From Halanaerobium saccharolyticum (lineage in GTDB: Bacteria > Bacillota > Halanaerobiia > Halanaerobiales > Halanaerobiaceae): a DNA stretch of 64,000 nucleotides. A program made the position numbers and the translations under genes. The notes under the pieces are model-generated. The model did no database searches. It worked only from the letters and a program-made list of their open reading frames with translations, and was not told where the DNA came from. The DNA lies in assembly GCF_003053565.1 (NCBI RefSeq), contig NZ_QAXS01000008.1, forward strand, positions 1 to 64,000. The letters run 5' to 3'. Each line of letters starts with the position of its first letter. Position 1 is the first letter of the stretch. Positions 17,568 to 26,571 of this stretch are shown piece by piece.

Positions 17568-18794
17568 TTATTCATATTTACTCAAATCAGCATTGTTAAT
17601 AAATTCTTTAAAAAATACTAAGAAAACAGATAACATTAAACCTAAAACAGCTGCTATAGCAATATTCAACTTTTTATTTGGTGAAACTGGTATTTCATTA
17701 ATGTTTGCTTGCGAAATTATATCAATAGTATAATTCTTACCAGCCAGGCTCTGGTTATTATTTTCATACTGATTAACAGCTGTTTGGTAATTATTTCTGC
17801 TGTTTTTTAATTCATTATTTAAAACTTCCTGTTGTTCTTCTAAATTAATAATTTTTTCTTCAAGACTAATTATTTGATTTCTGAGATTTTCTATTTCATT
17901 TCTTTTATTTTCTAAATCACTTTTTAAAACTGATATTTGTTGATTGATGCTATTTTCTCTGCTAGTTAAATTATTATATTGTGGATTTAAAAATTCATTC
18001 TTAGTAGTTAAAAGATTAATTAACTCATGATCTGGATTAATACTCTGCAGTTTATTTAAACTTTCGTTTGAGATACTTTCTTCTCTAACTAAAAATTTAT
18101 CTGTCCTTTTTAATTGTTGTTTAACAATTCCTAATTCTACATTTTTATTCTTTAAGTTATTATTAAGATCTATAATATTTTCTTCTAAATTAACCAGTCG
18201 ATTTTCCTTTCTACTTAATCTTGATTTCATAAGACTAATATTATTCTCAGCTTGGAATTGATTATATTTTGTTAAATCATTTATATACTGCTGATAATCA
18301 TTATCTTTTTTATTTTCTAAAGAGCTTAAGTAGTTATTGTTGTTTGTTTCTAAGTAATTATAAACTTCATTACTAAATTTATCAAACCAATCATTTAAAA
18401 TTGAGGCAGCCAATTCGGGGTCATTTTCAGTATAACTTAATTTAATAAATCTATTTTCATCTTCTGTGGTTATTTTTAATTTATTAGTTAAAAAAGAATT
18501 GCTATCTTTATCAGGATAATAGCTATTTGAAATTTCCTCTAATAATTGATTTTTTTGAAAGAAATTTATGTACTCATCTTTATTTACATTTTCCCCATTA
18601 ACCAATTTAAAATTTGGTGCAATAAATGTTAATTCAGACTTATAACTTTCCTCCATTATAACGAAACTGGCAAATGCTGCTATAAAAATAAATAATAAAG
18701 TTATCCCTATAATCATAAACTTGTTTTTATATAATAAATACAAATATTCTACTAAATCAATTTCATATTCATCATAATAATTGTCCTTTTCCAT
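17568..18794 (-). CDS. Wzz-type chain-length determinant / polysaccharide co-polymerase
   Basis: 408 aa with a transmembrane helix at each end (about 26-48 and 378-398) and a long coiled coil between (about 170-345). The N-terminal EIDLVEYLYLLYKNKFMI and the EIPVSPNKKLNIAIAAVLG segment before the second helix are the classic Wzz pattern. Such proteins set the length of surface polysaccharide chains at the inner membrane. No glycosyltransferase, Wzy, Wzx or tyrosine kinase gene is adjacent, which is unusual. It is downstream of a small membrane-protein gene, with AGGAGAG before its ATG. Its protein is Asn-rich and AT-rich compared with flanking genes, possibly a sign of separate origin. Confidence 0.82.
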   Translation of the reverse strand: MEKDNYYDEYEIDLVEYLYLLYKNKFMIIGITLLFIFIAAFASFVIMEESYKSELTFIAPNFKLVNGENVNKDEYINFFQKNQLLEEISNSYYPDKDSNSFLTNKLKITTEDENRFIKLSYTENDPELAASILNDWFDKFSNEVYNYLETNNNNYLSSLENKKDNDYQQYINDLTKYNQFQAENNISLMKSRLSRKENRLVNLEENIIDLNNNLKNKNVELGIVKQQLKRTDKFLVREESISNESLNKLQSINPDHELINLLTTKNEFLNPQYNNLTSRENSINQQISVLKSDLENKRNEIENLRNQIISLEEKIINLEEQQEVLNNELKNSRNNYQTAVNQYENNNQSLAGKNYTIDIISQANINEIPVSPNKKLNIAIAAVLGLMLSVFLVFFKEFINNADLSKYE

Positions 18795-18807
18795 TTTTTT
18801 ATCTCTC

Positions 18808-19026
18808 CTAACCTATATTAATTAATGTATTATCACCATATTTAATTTTTATTTTTTTCTCTGGCTTAAATATAATCAGCAAAACCCCAAAAATAACTGT
18901 TGTGATTATGAATAAAGAAAATAAAAGTGTGTTAGAAACCATGAAATTAATTAAAGATAAGATCGCCATCAAGAAAAAAATTAAAAATGAAAATAGGTAA
19001 GATTTCACAGTGATTTCATTATTCAT
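18808..19026 (-). CDS. Small two-helix membrane protein, function unknown
   Basis: 72 aa with two hydrophobic helices (about 10-28 and 32-54) and a basic, probably cytoplasmic tail (FKPEKKIKIKYG). AAAGGAGGGGG lies before the ATG, and a well-formed promoter is about 130 bases upstream, so it is very likely translated. It is co-transcribed with the Wzz-type gene 13 bases downstream. It might assist that protein, but the sequence itself gives no family clue. Confidence 0.7.
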   Translation of the reverse strand: MNNEITVKSYLFSFLIFFLMAILSLINFMVSNTLLFSLFIITTVIFGVLLIIFKPEKKIKIKYGDNTLINIG

Positions 19027-19410
19027 AAAGTACCCCCTCCTTTTACTGCTCTTAAAAAATCCTCTTTATTTTTTGATAAATTACTTTTTTATTACATGGA
19101 AAGTTAAAGCGATAATTTTTATCAGCTTTTCCCTAACATATACAAATTTTATTATAACATGATATTATTTTACTTACAATAAAAAATAGCCTATACGCAA
19201 AACAATACAAAATTCGATAAAATACATCATTTGAATTTAAGAGATTTCTTTTCAGAAATAATTATTTAACTTTGCAAATTTAAAACTGAGGTTATTGTTT
19301 TTGAATTTTTTTATAAGTTAAAGAAGGAATTAAACTAAATGTGAAGAACATATATTATATATTGATATACTTAATAATATAGTAAAACTTCAAAAAGGAG
19401 AGATGATCTT
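19027..19410. other. AT-rich divergent intergenic region
   Basis: 384 bases with no plausible gene. It contains the minus-strand promoter at 19151-19179 and, before the plus-strand gene, a run of overlapping TATA-like words (19350-19385) in which I cannot choose one -10 box. No repeat family member, terminator or RNA gene was recognised. Confidence 0.6.
19151..19179 (-). promoter_or_regulatory. Extended -10 promoter for the small membrane protein and Wzz genes
   Basis: Read on the minus strand: TTGTAA, a 17-base spacer and TATAAT preceded by TG-T, the extended -10 element. Confidence 0.75.
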
Positions 19411-19923
19411 ATGAGCAATTCAAAAATAAGGGCTAGCTTTGTGAATGGGGAAATAGAAATTGTTGGAGAAGATAGTTTTGTAAGAGATCATGTTGAGCTA
19501 TTTGAAAAGACAATTGAAATAATGGCAAAGAGCCATAAGAATTCTGTTAATAATGAAATAGCTACTTCTTCAAAAAACAATAAAGAGCTTAAAGAAGAAT
19601 CTAATAAAAAAGAAATAACTTTAGAAATTACAGATTCTTTTGGAGAATGGTTCCAAAAATTCAAGAAAGATTTGACAGAAAAAGATAAGGCTTTAATTGC
19701 AGCTTATTATATCCAAAAAAATTCTTCTGAAGAAGAGTTCAAAACAATTAAAGTAACAAGAGCTTTAAAAGAGTATGGAATTAGTTTATCTAATACTTCT
19801 CTCTATATAAGTAGTCTAAAAAAATATAAGTATATCTTTCCCACTGAAAAAAGAGGTAATGTAAAGTATTATAAAATTTCCAAAGATGGTGAAAATTATT
19901 TAGAATCTTTAATTAGAGAATAA
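19411..19923 (+). CDS. Unknown protein with winged-helix-like C terminus
   Basis: 170 aa, no signal peptide or membrane segment. The N-terminal 35 residues (IRASFVNGEIEIVGEDSFVRDHVELFEKTIE) look like a small beta-hairpin plus helix. A charged linker (about 50-75) follows. Residues 85-168 resemble a winged helix: helices around DKALIAAYYIQKNS and VTRALKEYGISLSN, then the wing-like FPTEKRGNVKYYKISKDG. It could be a DNA-binding or adaptor protein, but I do not recognise the family. AAAAAGGAGAG before the ATG is a strong ribosome site. It stands alone between a divergent and a convergent gene. Confidence 0.7.
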   Translation: MSNSKIRASFVNGEIEIVGEDSFVRDHVELFEKTIEIMAKSHKNSVNNEIATSSKNNKELKEESNKKEITLEITDSFGEWFQKFKKDLTEKDKALIAAYYIQKNSSEEEFKTIKVTRALKEYGISLSNTSLYISSLKKYKYIFPTEKRGNVKYYKISKDGENYLESLIRE

Positions 19924-19979
19924 AAAATAGTATATTTATATCATCTTATTGAAAATTTTAATTTTAATCCTGACAGGTC

Positions 19980-20759
19980 TTATTTGCCAGGATTTTTATT
20001 TACATACTCCTTCACCCGCTGATATATCTCTTCAGCTCTCTCATTCTGCTCCATCGAATCATAAATAACCTCCAGATATCCCCGCTCCTTAATAATCTCA
20101 ATTGTCTCCTTAAAATTAATATCATAGATCCAGCCGAGCTGCATTACTTTTAAATCATTGATTGTCTCCAGTTTATCATAGTTAATTGACTCTCGCTTTA
20201 ACACTTTTTGATAAATTTCATCCTGAATCTCCGGCTCAGTCGATAGTTTAATCACATAATCTTTCTGGCTGCGGGTTTTATACCTTTCCACAAAAATATT
20301 AAAAATATCCAGTTTGTCGGCATCTCTGATCAGTCGAGCAAAAAACAATTCCTCATCACTGGCAAATAGTTCCGGGCTCAGGTCAGCTTTATTATGCTGC
20401 TCAACAGCTTTGAAAATTATATTCTGCTTACTTTCAGCTAAAGAGTCAGTTAAACTGCTTTCCTTAATTACTTCAACTCCCAGCTGACCGTGGTCCTCTG
20501 ATTTATAATCGGAAAAAGTCTTATACTTTTTATACTGTTTAAAACGGCCGATATCATGGAGGAGTGCAATTATTCTGGCCAGGTTTTCTTCCTCCTCAGT
20601 TACTGTCATGCTGCTAATGATCTCTTCCATATTTTTAACCACCCTTTTACTGTGGTCAATTTTGAGCTGAATATTTTTCTGATCCTTTTCAGTTTCCAAA
20701 TTGAACTGCTCTGTATATGAATCAAAGTATTTTTTAGTCTGCTGATATAATTCATTCAT
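19980..20759 (-). CDS. HD-domain metal-dependent phosphohydrolase
   Basis: 259 aa. The HD signature is complete: H in LKIDHSKRVV, HD in IALLHDIGRFKQY, the histidines in SEDHGQLG and VEQHNK, and aspartate in LIRDADKLDIFN. Enzymes of this group hydrolyse nucleotides or other phosphomonoesters; the substrate cannot be read from sequence. GAGGAGG before the ATG and a TTTACA-N17-TATAAT promoter support expression as a single gene. It converges on the unknown gene ending at 19923. Confidence 0.85.
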   Translation of the reverse strand: MNELYQQTKKYFDSYTEQFNLETEKDQKNIQLKIDHSKRVVKNMEEIISSMTVTEEEENLARIIALLHDIGRFKQYKKYKTFSDYKSEDHGQLGVEVIKESSLTDSLAESKQNIIFKAVEQHNKADLSPELFASDEELFFARLIRDADKLDIFNIFVERYKTRSQKDYVIKLSTEPEIQDEIYQKVLKRESINYDKLETINDLKVMQLGWIYDINFKETIEIIKERGYLEVIYDSMEQNERAEEIYQRVKEYVNKNPGK

Positions 20760-20788
20760 CTTAAAAACCTCCTCTAATCCTGTCTTCT

Positions 20789-20817
20789 ATTATAATTTAG
20801 ATTATTCTTTTTGTAAA
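20789..20817 (-). promoter_or_regulatory. Promoter of the HD hydrolase gene
   Basis: On the minus strand: TTTACA (20817-20812), a 17-base spacer and TATAAT (20794-20789), about 30 bases before the start codon. Confidence 0.7.
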
Positions 20818-20923
20818 TTAATTAAGTTACATTAAGCCCGCGCAGAATCATTAAAGGTAAATCAGTACTTTTAGAGAAATATAGCTTCAGGAATCAATTT
20901 CACGATAATTTATTGAGGAAGTG

Positions 20924-21643
20924 ATGCAGTTGCAGAAAACAGTTTATATAACAGGTGCGGATAGAGGTCTGGGTTTTGCCCTAACAAAGAAATTTTTAGA
21001 AGCAGGTTATTTTACTTTCGCCGGTCGCTACTTAGAAGAATGGAACTGGCTGGCTGAGCTGCAGACTGAGTATCCAGAAAACTTAAAACTGGTCGATCTG
21101 GATTTAGACTCTGACAGCTCAATCAAAAAGGCCGCAGCAGAAATAGCTAAAAATACTGATTCACTTGATATTTTGATCAATAATGCCGGGATTTTTGCTC
21201 CGGATGTCGATGATATTTTAGGAGAGCTAGATTTTGAGATAATGGAAAAGATGTACAGGGTTAATTCCCTGGGCCCGCTTAAAGTCACTCACTCGGTTAT
21301 AGAATTACTGCTTAAAGGGGAGAAAAAGCTTTTAATAAATATTTCCTCGGAGGCGGGGAGTATTGCTGACTGTCCGCGGAAAAAGGAATATGGTTATTCG
21401 ATGTCCAAGACGGCAGTTAATATGCAGTCTAAAATAATTCAGAATCACCTGCAGGAAAAAGGCTTAAAAGTCTTTGCCCTCCATCCGGGCTACCTTAAAA
21501 CCTATATGCTGGGTGATAAAAATGAAGAAGCTGATATTGAGGCAGCAGAGTCTGCAGCTGAGATATTCAGGCGCTTTGTTGAAGCAAGAAAAGACTATCA
21601 GAAAATCTATTATGATTATCAGGGAAATCAGCTTTCCTGGTAG
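20924..21643 (+). CDS. Short-chain dehydrogenase/reductase (SDR)
   Basis: About 239 aa, Rossmann-fold NAD(P)-dependent oxidoreductase. The cofactor loop is TGADRGLGFAL. NNAGIFAPD, the serine in LINISSEAGSI and the YSMSKTAVN (YxxxK) catalytic pair are present. It resembles the sniffer/C-factor-like branch of SDRs, whose substrates are unclear. The start is uncertain: ATG 20924 is very close to GAGGAA, while the in-frame TTG at 20930 is better spaced and keeps the full Rossmann fold. It is followed by a strong terminator, so it is monocistronic. Confidence 0.85.
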   Translation: MQLQKTVYITGADRGLGFALTKKFLEAGYFTFAGRYLEEWNWLAELQTEYPENLKLVDLDLDSDSSIKKAAAEIAKNTDSLDILINNAGIFAPDVDDILGELDFEIMEKMYRVNSLGPLKVTHSVIELLLKGEKKLLINISSEAGSIADCPRKKEYGYSMSKTAVNMQSKIIQNHLQEKGLKVFALHPGYLKTYMLGDKNEEADIEAAESAAEIFRRFVEARKDYQKIYYDYQGNQLSW

Positions 21644-21679
21644 TGTAGTAAGCCTTAGAAAAGTTTAATTGTAAGCTTT

Positions 21680-21728
21680 AATTCCTCTTCTAATTGGAGT
21701 AACAAAACTGATTGGAAGAGGAATTTTT
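21680..21728 (+). terminator. Rho-independent terminator after the SDR gene
   Basis: ATTCCTCTTC (21681-21690) pairs perfectly with GAAGAGGAAT (21715-21724), followed by a T run. Confidence 0.88.
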
Positions 21729-21850
21729 CTATTATTAGAAGGATTTTAACAATCTACAGCGAAATATAACATGTAGTGTCTTTTTTTATTTAATATTAAA
21801 AATTTTCATAATATTTTAATAAATTGACCAAATTACAAGGAGGAGTGACA

Positions 21851-23422
21851 ATGTTGAGAAGATTATTCGTTTGGTTTTTGCTGACAGCGCTTGTTTTTAC
21901 TCTGACCGGATCGGTTATGGCAGACAGTCACGAAGGAGAGTATGGTGGAACCTTGATTTATGCTCAGGGAGCAGATGCGGATGCCTTAGATCCTCATATG
22001 ACTACCCTCGGCAACTCGGCTGATGTTATTGTCAATGTTTTCGATGGTCTGGTTCGCTTTAAGGCAGGAACCACAGAGATAGAACCTGCACTTGCCACTG
22101 ACTGGGAGATTTCGGATGATGGTCTGGAATATGTTTTTCATTTAAGAGAAGGTGTTGAATTCCATGACGGCTCACCTTTTAACGCAGAAGCTGTAGTTTT
22201 TGATATTGAGCGCCAGCTTGATCCTGACCACCCATACTATCTTGAAGGTTCTTATCCTTATGCCGGCTTTTCTCTGGGAATGATCGACGAGGTAAGAGCA
22301 GTTGATGAATATACAGTTGAATTTACTCTCGAAAATCCATATGCTCCCTTCCTTAAAAATCTGGCCATGTTTGCAACTATGATTGTCAGTCCGGAAGCAG
22401 TTAAAGAATATGGAGAGGATATCTTTAAAAATCCAGTTGGAACCGGTGCTTTTAAGTTTGTGGAATGGGTTAGAGATGATCATATTACTTTAGAGGCAAA
22501 TGAAGATTACTGGGATGGCCGACCTTATCTAGATGAGCTGATTTTTACAGTTATTCCAAATAATCAGACCCGCCTTCTGGAATTAGAAGAGGGCAATATT
22601 CATCTGATGGAAGGTCTAAATCCTACTGATATTGAAAGAGTAAGAGATAACGAAGAGCTTGATTTACTGGAAGCTCCGGGCTTGAACATTGGTTATATTG
22701 CTCTGCATAACGAAAAAGAGCCCTTTGATAATAAAAATGTGCGGAAAGCAATGAACTATGCAATCAACAAAGAAGAAATCGCTGAATATCTGATGGGAGG
22801 ACAGGCAACTGTTGCCAAAGGACCTCTACCTCCAACAATCTGGTCTTATGATGAAAGTCTGGAAGGCTATCCCTATGATCCAGATGAGGCCAAAAGGCTG
22901 CTCGAAGAAGCTGGTTATGGTGACGGTTTTGAATTTACTCTCCGCACCTATTCTGCACCAAGGTCATATAATCCAGTTGGCGCCAGACTGGCAACTGCTG
23001 TCCAGCAGTATTTAAGTCAGGTTGGAATAGATGCTGAGATAGAACAGCTCGAATGGGGTACCTATATTGAAGAAGGTAAAGCCGGTAAGCATACAGCTGC
23101 CTTTTTTGGCTGGATTGCTGACAATGGTGACCCGGATAACTTCTTAAATGTATTCTTTAATTCTGATAATCGCGGTTCAACCAACCGGGCTTTCTATGTT
23201 AATGAGGAAGTTGACAGATTATTAGAAGAAGCTCAGCAGATTACAGATGAAGCTGAAAGAGAAGAGATATATCAAGAAGTTCAGCAGATTATTGTTGATG
23301 ATGCACCATTTGTCTTCTTAAATCACATGAAGATGCAGATACCTATCAGAAAAGATGTAGGAAATTATGTGCTTTATCCAACTAATAATAAGTATTTCCA
23401 CAAAGTATGGTTGGAAGAGTAA
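21851..23422 (+). CDS. Peptide/nickel-type ABC transporter substrate-binding protein
   Basis: 523-residue family 5 solute-binding protein (DppA/OppA type). A Sec signal peptide covers about residues 1-25 (ending GSVMADS), with no lipobox cysteine, so the mature protein is probably free in a periplasm. TLIYAQGADADALDPHMTT, EYVFHLREGVEFHDGSPF and NKEEIAEYLMGGQATVAKGPLPP are family hallmarks. ATG 21851 is chosen for AAGGAGGAGTGA just before it; a more upstream TTG at 21824 would spoil the signal peptide. Two permease genes follow. Substrate could be peptides, oligosaccharides or a metal chelate; the family does not decide. Confidence 0.92.
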   Translation: MLRRLFVWFLLTALVFTLTGSVMADSHEGEYGGTLIYAQGADADALDPHMTTLGNSADVIVNVFDGLVRFKAGTTEIEPALATDWEISDDGLEYVFHLREGVEFHDGSPFNAEAVVFDIERQLDPDHPYYLEGSYPYAGFSLGMIDEVRAVDEYTVEFTLENPYAPFLKNLAMFATMIVSPEAVKEYGEDIFKNPVGTGAFKFVEWVRDDHITLEANEDYWDGRPYLDELIFTVIPNNQTRLLELEEGNIHLMEGLNPTDIERVRDNEELDLLEAPGLNIGYIALHNEKEPFDNKNVRKAMNYAINKEEIAEYLMGGQATVAKGPLPPTIWSYDESLEGYPYDPDEAKRLLEEAGYGDGFEFTLRTYSAPRSYNPVGARLATAVQQYLSQVGIDAEIEQLEWGTYIEEGKAGKHTAAFFGWIADNGDPDNFLNVFFNSDNRGSTNRAFYVNEEVDRLLEEAQQITDEAEREEIYQEVQQIIVDDAPFVFLNHMKMQIPIRKDVGNYVLYPTNNKYFHKVWLEE

Positions 23423-23431
23423 TCAATCTAG

Positions 23432-23458
23432 ATGGGGGTAGTCTGATGCTGCCCCCAT
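23432..23458 (+). other. Stem-loop between binding-protein and permease genes
   Basis: ATGGGGG pairs with CCCCCAT across a 13-base loop. A weak T-rich stretch follows (TTAATCTTTT), so it may partly terminate or may stabilise the upstream message and give more binding protein than permease. Confidence 0.65.
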
Positions 23459-23479
23459 TAATCTTTTGGGGTGAGGAAA

Positions 23480-24484
23480 ATGTTTAATTATATTTTAAGA
23501 AGAGTGCTGCTTTTGATTCCACTATTGCTGGCAATTTCAGTTGTAGTTTTTTTTATGATTCATTTAATTCCGGGAGATCCGGTGCAGATCATGCTCGGCG
23601 ATAAGGGAACTGAAGAAGATGCTGCTCGTTTGAGGTCAGAACTTGGTTTTGACCAGCCGCTGCACATTCAGTATTATAAGTTTTTAACTAATTTGGTCCA
23701 GGGAGATTTAGGAAGGTCGATTAGAAACAGGAATCCGGTGATCAATGAGATTGGAGCTGCTTTTCCGGCTACAATCGAGCTGACAGTTTTAAGCATGATT
23801 TTTGCCAGCATTATTGGCATTGCCGCAGGGATTGTTTCTGCCATTAAACAGTATTCCCTGATCGATAATCTGACAATGGTCGGGGCTCTGCTTGGGATTT
23901 CAATGCCGGTGTTCTGGGTGGGGATGATGCTGATGCTGATTTTTGGAGCCAGACTTGGCTGGCTGCCGATTTCAGGCAGGATTTCCCGAGTAACGGATTT
24001 GGAAGTTATCACAAATTTTTATCTTTTAGACAGTATTCTTACTCAAAACTGGGCTGCTTTAAGGAGTACTTTCTCTCATCTGATTTTACCGGCAATTACC
24101 CTGGCTACTATTCCGGTGGCGATGATTGCCCGGATGACCAGATCAACCACTTTAGAAATTTTAAATCAGGACTATATCCGTACAGCCAGAGCCAAAGGCT
24201 TACCCGAAAAAGTTGTGATTTTAAAGCACGTGCTTAAAAACTCTTTAATTCCGGTGGTGACCATTATCGGGCTCCAGTTCGGAAGTTTTTTGGGAGGAGC
24301 TGTTTTAACCGAAACAGTATTTGCCAGAGCGGGAGTGGGCCGGCTTTTGATCAATGGAATCCTGGGCAGGGATTTTCCGGTGATTCAGGGAGCCGTAATT
24401 TTTATTGCTTCATTTTTTATTTTTATTAATCTGATAGTGGATATACTTTATTCCTATCTTGATCCGCGGATCCATTATTCTTAA
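23480..24484 (+). CDS. ABC transporter permease, DppB type
   Basis: 334-residue membrane protein with about six helices. LIPGDPVQIMLGDKGT near residue 33 and the EAA-like loop DYIRTARAKGLPEKVVILKHVLKNSLIPV are the DppB signature. It forms half of the membrane channel with the next gene product. ATG 23480 is preferred to the GTG at 23471 because GGGGTG lies 6 bases before it. It is translated after the stem-loop that follows the binding-protein gene. Confidence 0.92.
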   Translation: MFNYILRRVLLLIPLLLAISVVVFFMIHLIPGDPVQIMLGDKGTEEDAARLRSELGFDQPLHIQYYKFLTNLVQGDLGRSIRNRNPVINEIGAAFPATIELTVLSMIFASIIGIAAGIVSAIKQYSLIDNLTMVGALLGISMPVFWVGMMLMLIFGARLGWLPISGRISRVTDLEVITNFYLLDSILTQNWAALRSTFSHLILPAITLATIPVAMIARMTRSTTLEILNQDYIRTARAKGLPEKVVILKHVLKNSLIPVVTIIGLQFGSFLGGAVLTETVFARAGVGRLLINGILGRDFPVIQGAVIFIASFFIFINLIVDILYSYLDPRIHYS

Positions 24485-24500
24485 ACAGGAGGTGTAAATC

Positions 24501-25385
24501 TTGGCGAATTTAACAGGAATGACTGAAGAAAAAAGAATTAAAAGTGAGAGTTTATGGACCATTTCTTTTAGGAGAATGCGTAAAAATAGAACTGCAATTG
24601 CCGGTATTATAATTCTCTTTATCTTTGCTGTAATTGCTATTTTTGCTCCTCTGATTGCCCCTTATGACCCCTTTGAACAAAATTTTATCACGTCTTTTAG
24701 GCCGCCCTCAGCGGAGAATTTTTTGGGTACAGATGAGTTTGGTAGAGATGTTTTCAGCCGAATTATCTATGGGGCCAGGATTTCCCTGCAGATTGGTTTT
24801 GTTTCAGTTTTTATTTCTCTGATTTTAGGAGTCAGTCTGGGCCTGGTTGCCGGCTATTACGGTGGCTGGATTGATATGCTGATTATGAGGATTATGGATC
24901 TGATGCTGTCCTTTCCCTATATTCTGCTGGCTCTGGTTATTATGTCAATTTTAGGACCGGGGATTTTTAACGCGATGATTGCAATTGGTATTGTCTATGT
25001 ACCTCAGTATGCCCGGATTGTGCGCAGCTCGGTTTTATCGGTTAAAAAGAAAGAATATGTAATGGCTGCTCAGGCGCTGGGGGCCAGTGATTTAAGAATT
25101 ATTTTAAAACATGTTTTTTTAAATTCAATGGCTCCAATTATCATCCAGACTACTTTAAGTATTGGTCGGGCGATTATTAATGCTGCTGGCTTGAGCTTTC
25201 TAGGCCTTGGTGCACAGCCGCCAACACCTGAGTGGGGAGCGATGCTCAGCAACGGCCAGGACTTTTTAAGAAATGCACCCTGGATAGCAACTTTTCCCGG
25301 GATAGCAATTGCCCTTTTGGTGCTTGGTTTTAACCTGGTGGGCGATGGCTTTCGGGATGCTTTTGATCCGAGATTGCATAAGTGA
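24501..25385 (+). CDS. ABC transporter permease, DppC type
   Basis: 294 aa with the N-terminal cytoplasmic tail and first helix typical of DppC (FRRMRKNRTAIAGIIIL), then APYDPFEQNF, LGTDEFGRDVFSRIIYGAR and the loop YVMAAQALGASDLRIILKHVF. TTG start with AGGAGGTG upstream. Partner of the preceding permease. The two ATPase genes (DppD, DppF) that usually follow are missing; a terminator comes next. The importer must borrow ATPases encoded elsewhere. Confidence 0.92.
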   Translation: MANLTGMTEEKRIKSESLWTISFRRMRKNRTAIAGIIILFIFAVIAIFAPLIAPYDPFEQNFITSFRPPSAENFLGTDEFGRDVFSRIIYGARISLQIGFVSVFISLILGVSLGLVAGYYGGWIDMLIMRIMDLMLSFPYILLALVIMSILGPGIFNAMIAIGIVYVPQYARIVRSSVLSVKKKEYVMAAQALGASDLRIILKHVFLNSMAPIIIQTTLSIGRAIINAAGLSFLGLGAQPPTPEWGAMLSNGQDFLRNAPWIATFPGIAIALLVLGFNLVGDGFRDAFDPRLHK

Positions 25386-25420
25386 TTCAAAGTAAAATAT
25401 TATATACAAGACAGAAAATC

Positions 25421-25463
25421 AACTCTTCTTAAAGTTATCAAAACCTTTGAGAAGAGTTTTTTT
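25421..25463. terminator. Bidirectional terminator
   Basis: AACTCTTCTTAAAG pairs with CTTTGAGAAGAGTT (one G-T pair), then TTTTTTT. It lies between the dpp-type operon and the convergent AraC gene. Confidence 0.85.
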
Positions 25464-25475
25464 ATATAATTATTT

Positions 25476-26348
25476 TTAGTCATTAAAAAACTGATATTTT
25501 TCTATTGAAGATCTTTCTTTTTGATATTCTTGAGGAGAAACCCCGACTTCTTTTTTAAAAGCTCTGTAAAAAGTTGAATAATCACCAAAATTTAATTGGG
25601 AGCAGACTTCACTGCAGCTGTTATTGTCAAGCAGCAGTCTTTTGGCTGTCATGATTTTTTTGTAGTGGATATAATGAATAATTGAAACCCCGGTGTGTTT
25701 TTTGAAAATGTGTGATAAATAAGATTTATTTAAAAAGAATTTATCTGATAGAAAATCTAAAGAAAGAGATTTATTGATATTTTCATTGATATAAGTAATA
25801 ATATCTAAAATTCTTTCGTTATATCTTATAGTGTTATTTTCATTTTTTTCTTTTTGTGTAAATAGCTTATTGATTAAGATTAAGAGCTGAACAAAAATTG
25901 TTTCAATCATTATTTCTGATTCCTCGGTTTTCTGTTCTGCATATTTGGTTATTTTTTTAAAGTAATTATAAATTTCTTGATCTCGGTCATAGATTTTATT
26001 GTGATGTGCTTCTTTGCGATTTTCAAAACACTCAAGGAGATTGAAATCATAAGAATCATATTTTGATAAAACCCAGGGAAAAAAGTGGATAACAATTCTC
26101 TTATAGGGTATATCCTGATTGAAGATTGGTTTGTGGAGTTCACGATTATTCATTATTAAGAGAGTGTTTTTTTCTAATTCATAAGCATGTCCCTCTATAT
26201 AATAGGTAACGTCACCTTCCAAAAAATAAAATAGCTCATAAAAATCATGAAGATGCATATTAAATCTATCGGAGTCAGATATCACTTCTGATTTTTTATA
26301 AGTTACTTCTAAAAGGCTATTACTTAAATAGCAATCTTTGTCATTCAT
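25476..26348 (-). CDS. AraC-family transcriptional regulator
   Basis: 290 aa: an N-terminal cupin-like sensor (MHLHDFYELFYFLEGDVTYYIEGHAYEL) and a C-terminal double helix-turn-helix (SLDFLSDKFFLNKSYLSHIFKKHTGVSI...YSTFYRAFKKEVGVSPQEYQ). Members of this build usually activate sugar-use genes after binding a sugar. The ATG at 26348 is supported by GGTGAG; a longer frame to 26402 lacks a ribosome site. It is divergent from the glycan-use operon starting at 26572, its probable target. That operon's -10 box has no recognisable -35 box, which fits activator dependence. Confidence 0.9.
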   Translation of the reverse strand: MNDKDCYLSNSLLEVTYKKSEVISDSDRFNMHLHDFYELFYFLEGDVTYYIEGHAYELEKNTLLIMNNRELHKPIFNQDIPYKRIVIHFFPWVLSKYDSYDFNLLECFENRKEAHHNKIYDRDQEIYNYFKKITKYAEQKTEESEIMIETIFVQLLILINKLFTQKEKNENNTIRYNERILDIITYINENINKSLSLDFLSDKFFLNKSYLSHIFKKHTGVSIIHYIHYKKIMTAKRLLLDNNSCSEVCSQLNFGDYSTFYRAFKKEVGVSPQEYQKERSSIEKYQFFND

Positions 26349-26445
26349 GTTAATCTCACCAACTTTCTTTTGCTTAATTATATTATACCTAAAGAATTGC
26401 AATATTTAAAGCAGAAAACTCAAAGCGGCAACAAAATTATTGTTA

Positions 26446-26451
26446 TATAAT
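26446..26451 (+). promoter_or_regulatory. -10 box (TATAAT) of the glycan-use operon
   Basis: TATAAT at 26446-26451 lies 120 bases before the first gene. No acceptable -35 box is found 16-18 bases upstream (AAGCGG), suggesting dependence on the divergent AraC-type activator. The assignment is tentative in this AT-rich region. Confidence 0.35.
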
Positions 26452-26571
26452 TAATTACAGAATGAATTTTCGAATAATTTGGAATAAAGAAGTTAAAAAT
26501 GAATTTAAAGTAGTCAATAGGAAAATCATTTTTAATAATATATTGTTTCAGGGAAAGGGGAATATATTAAC

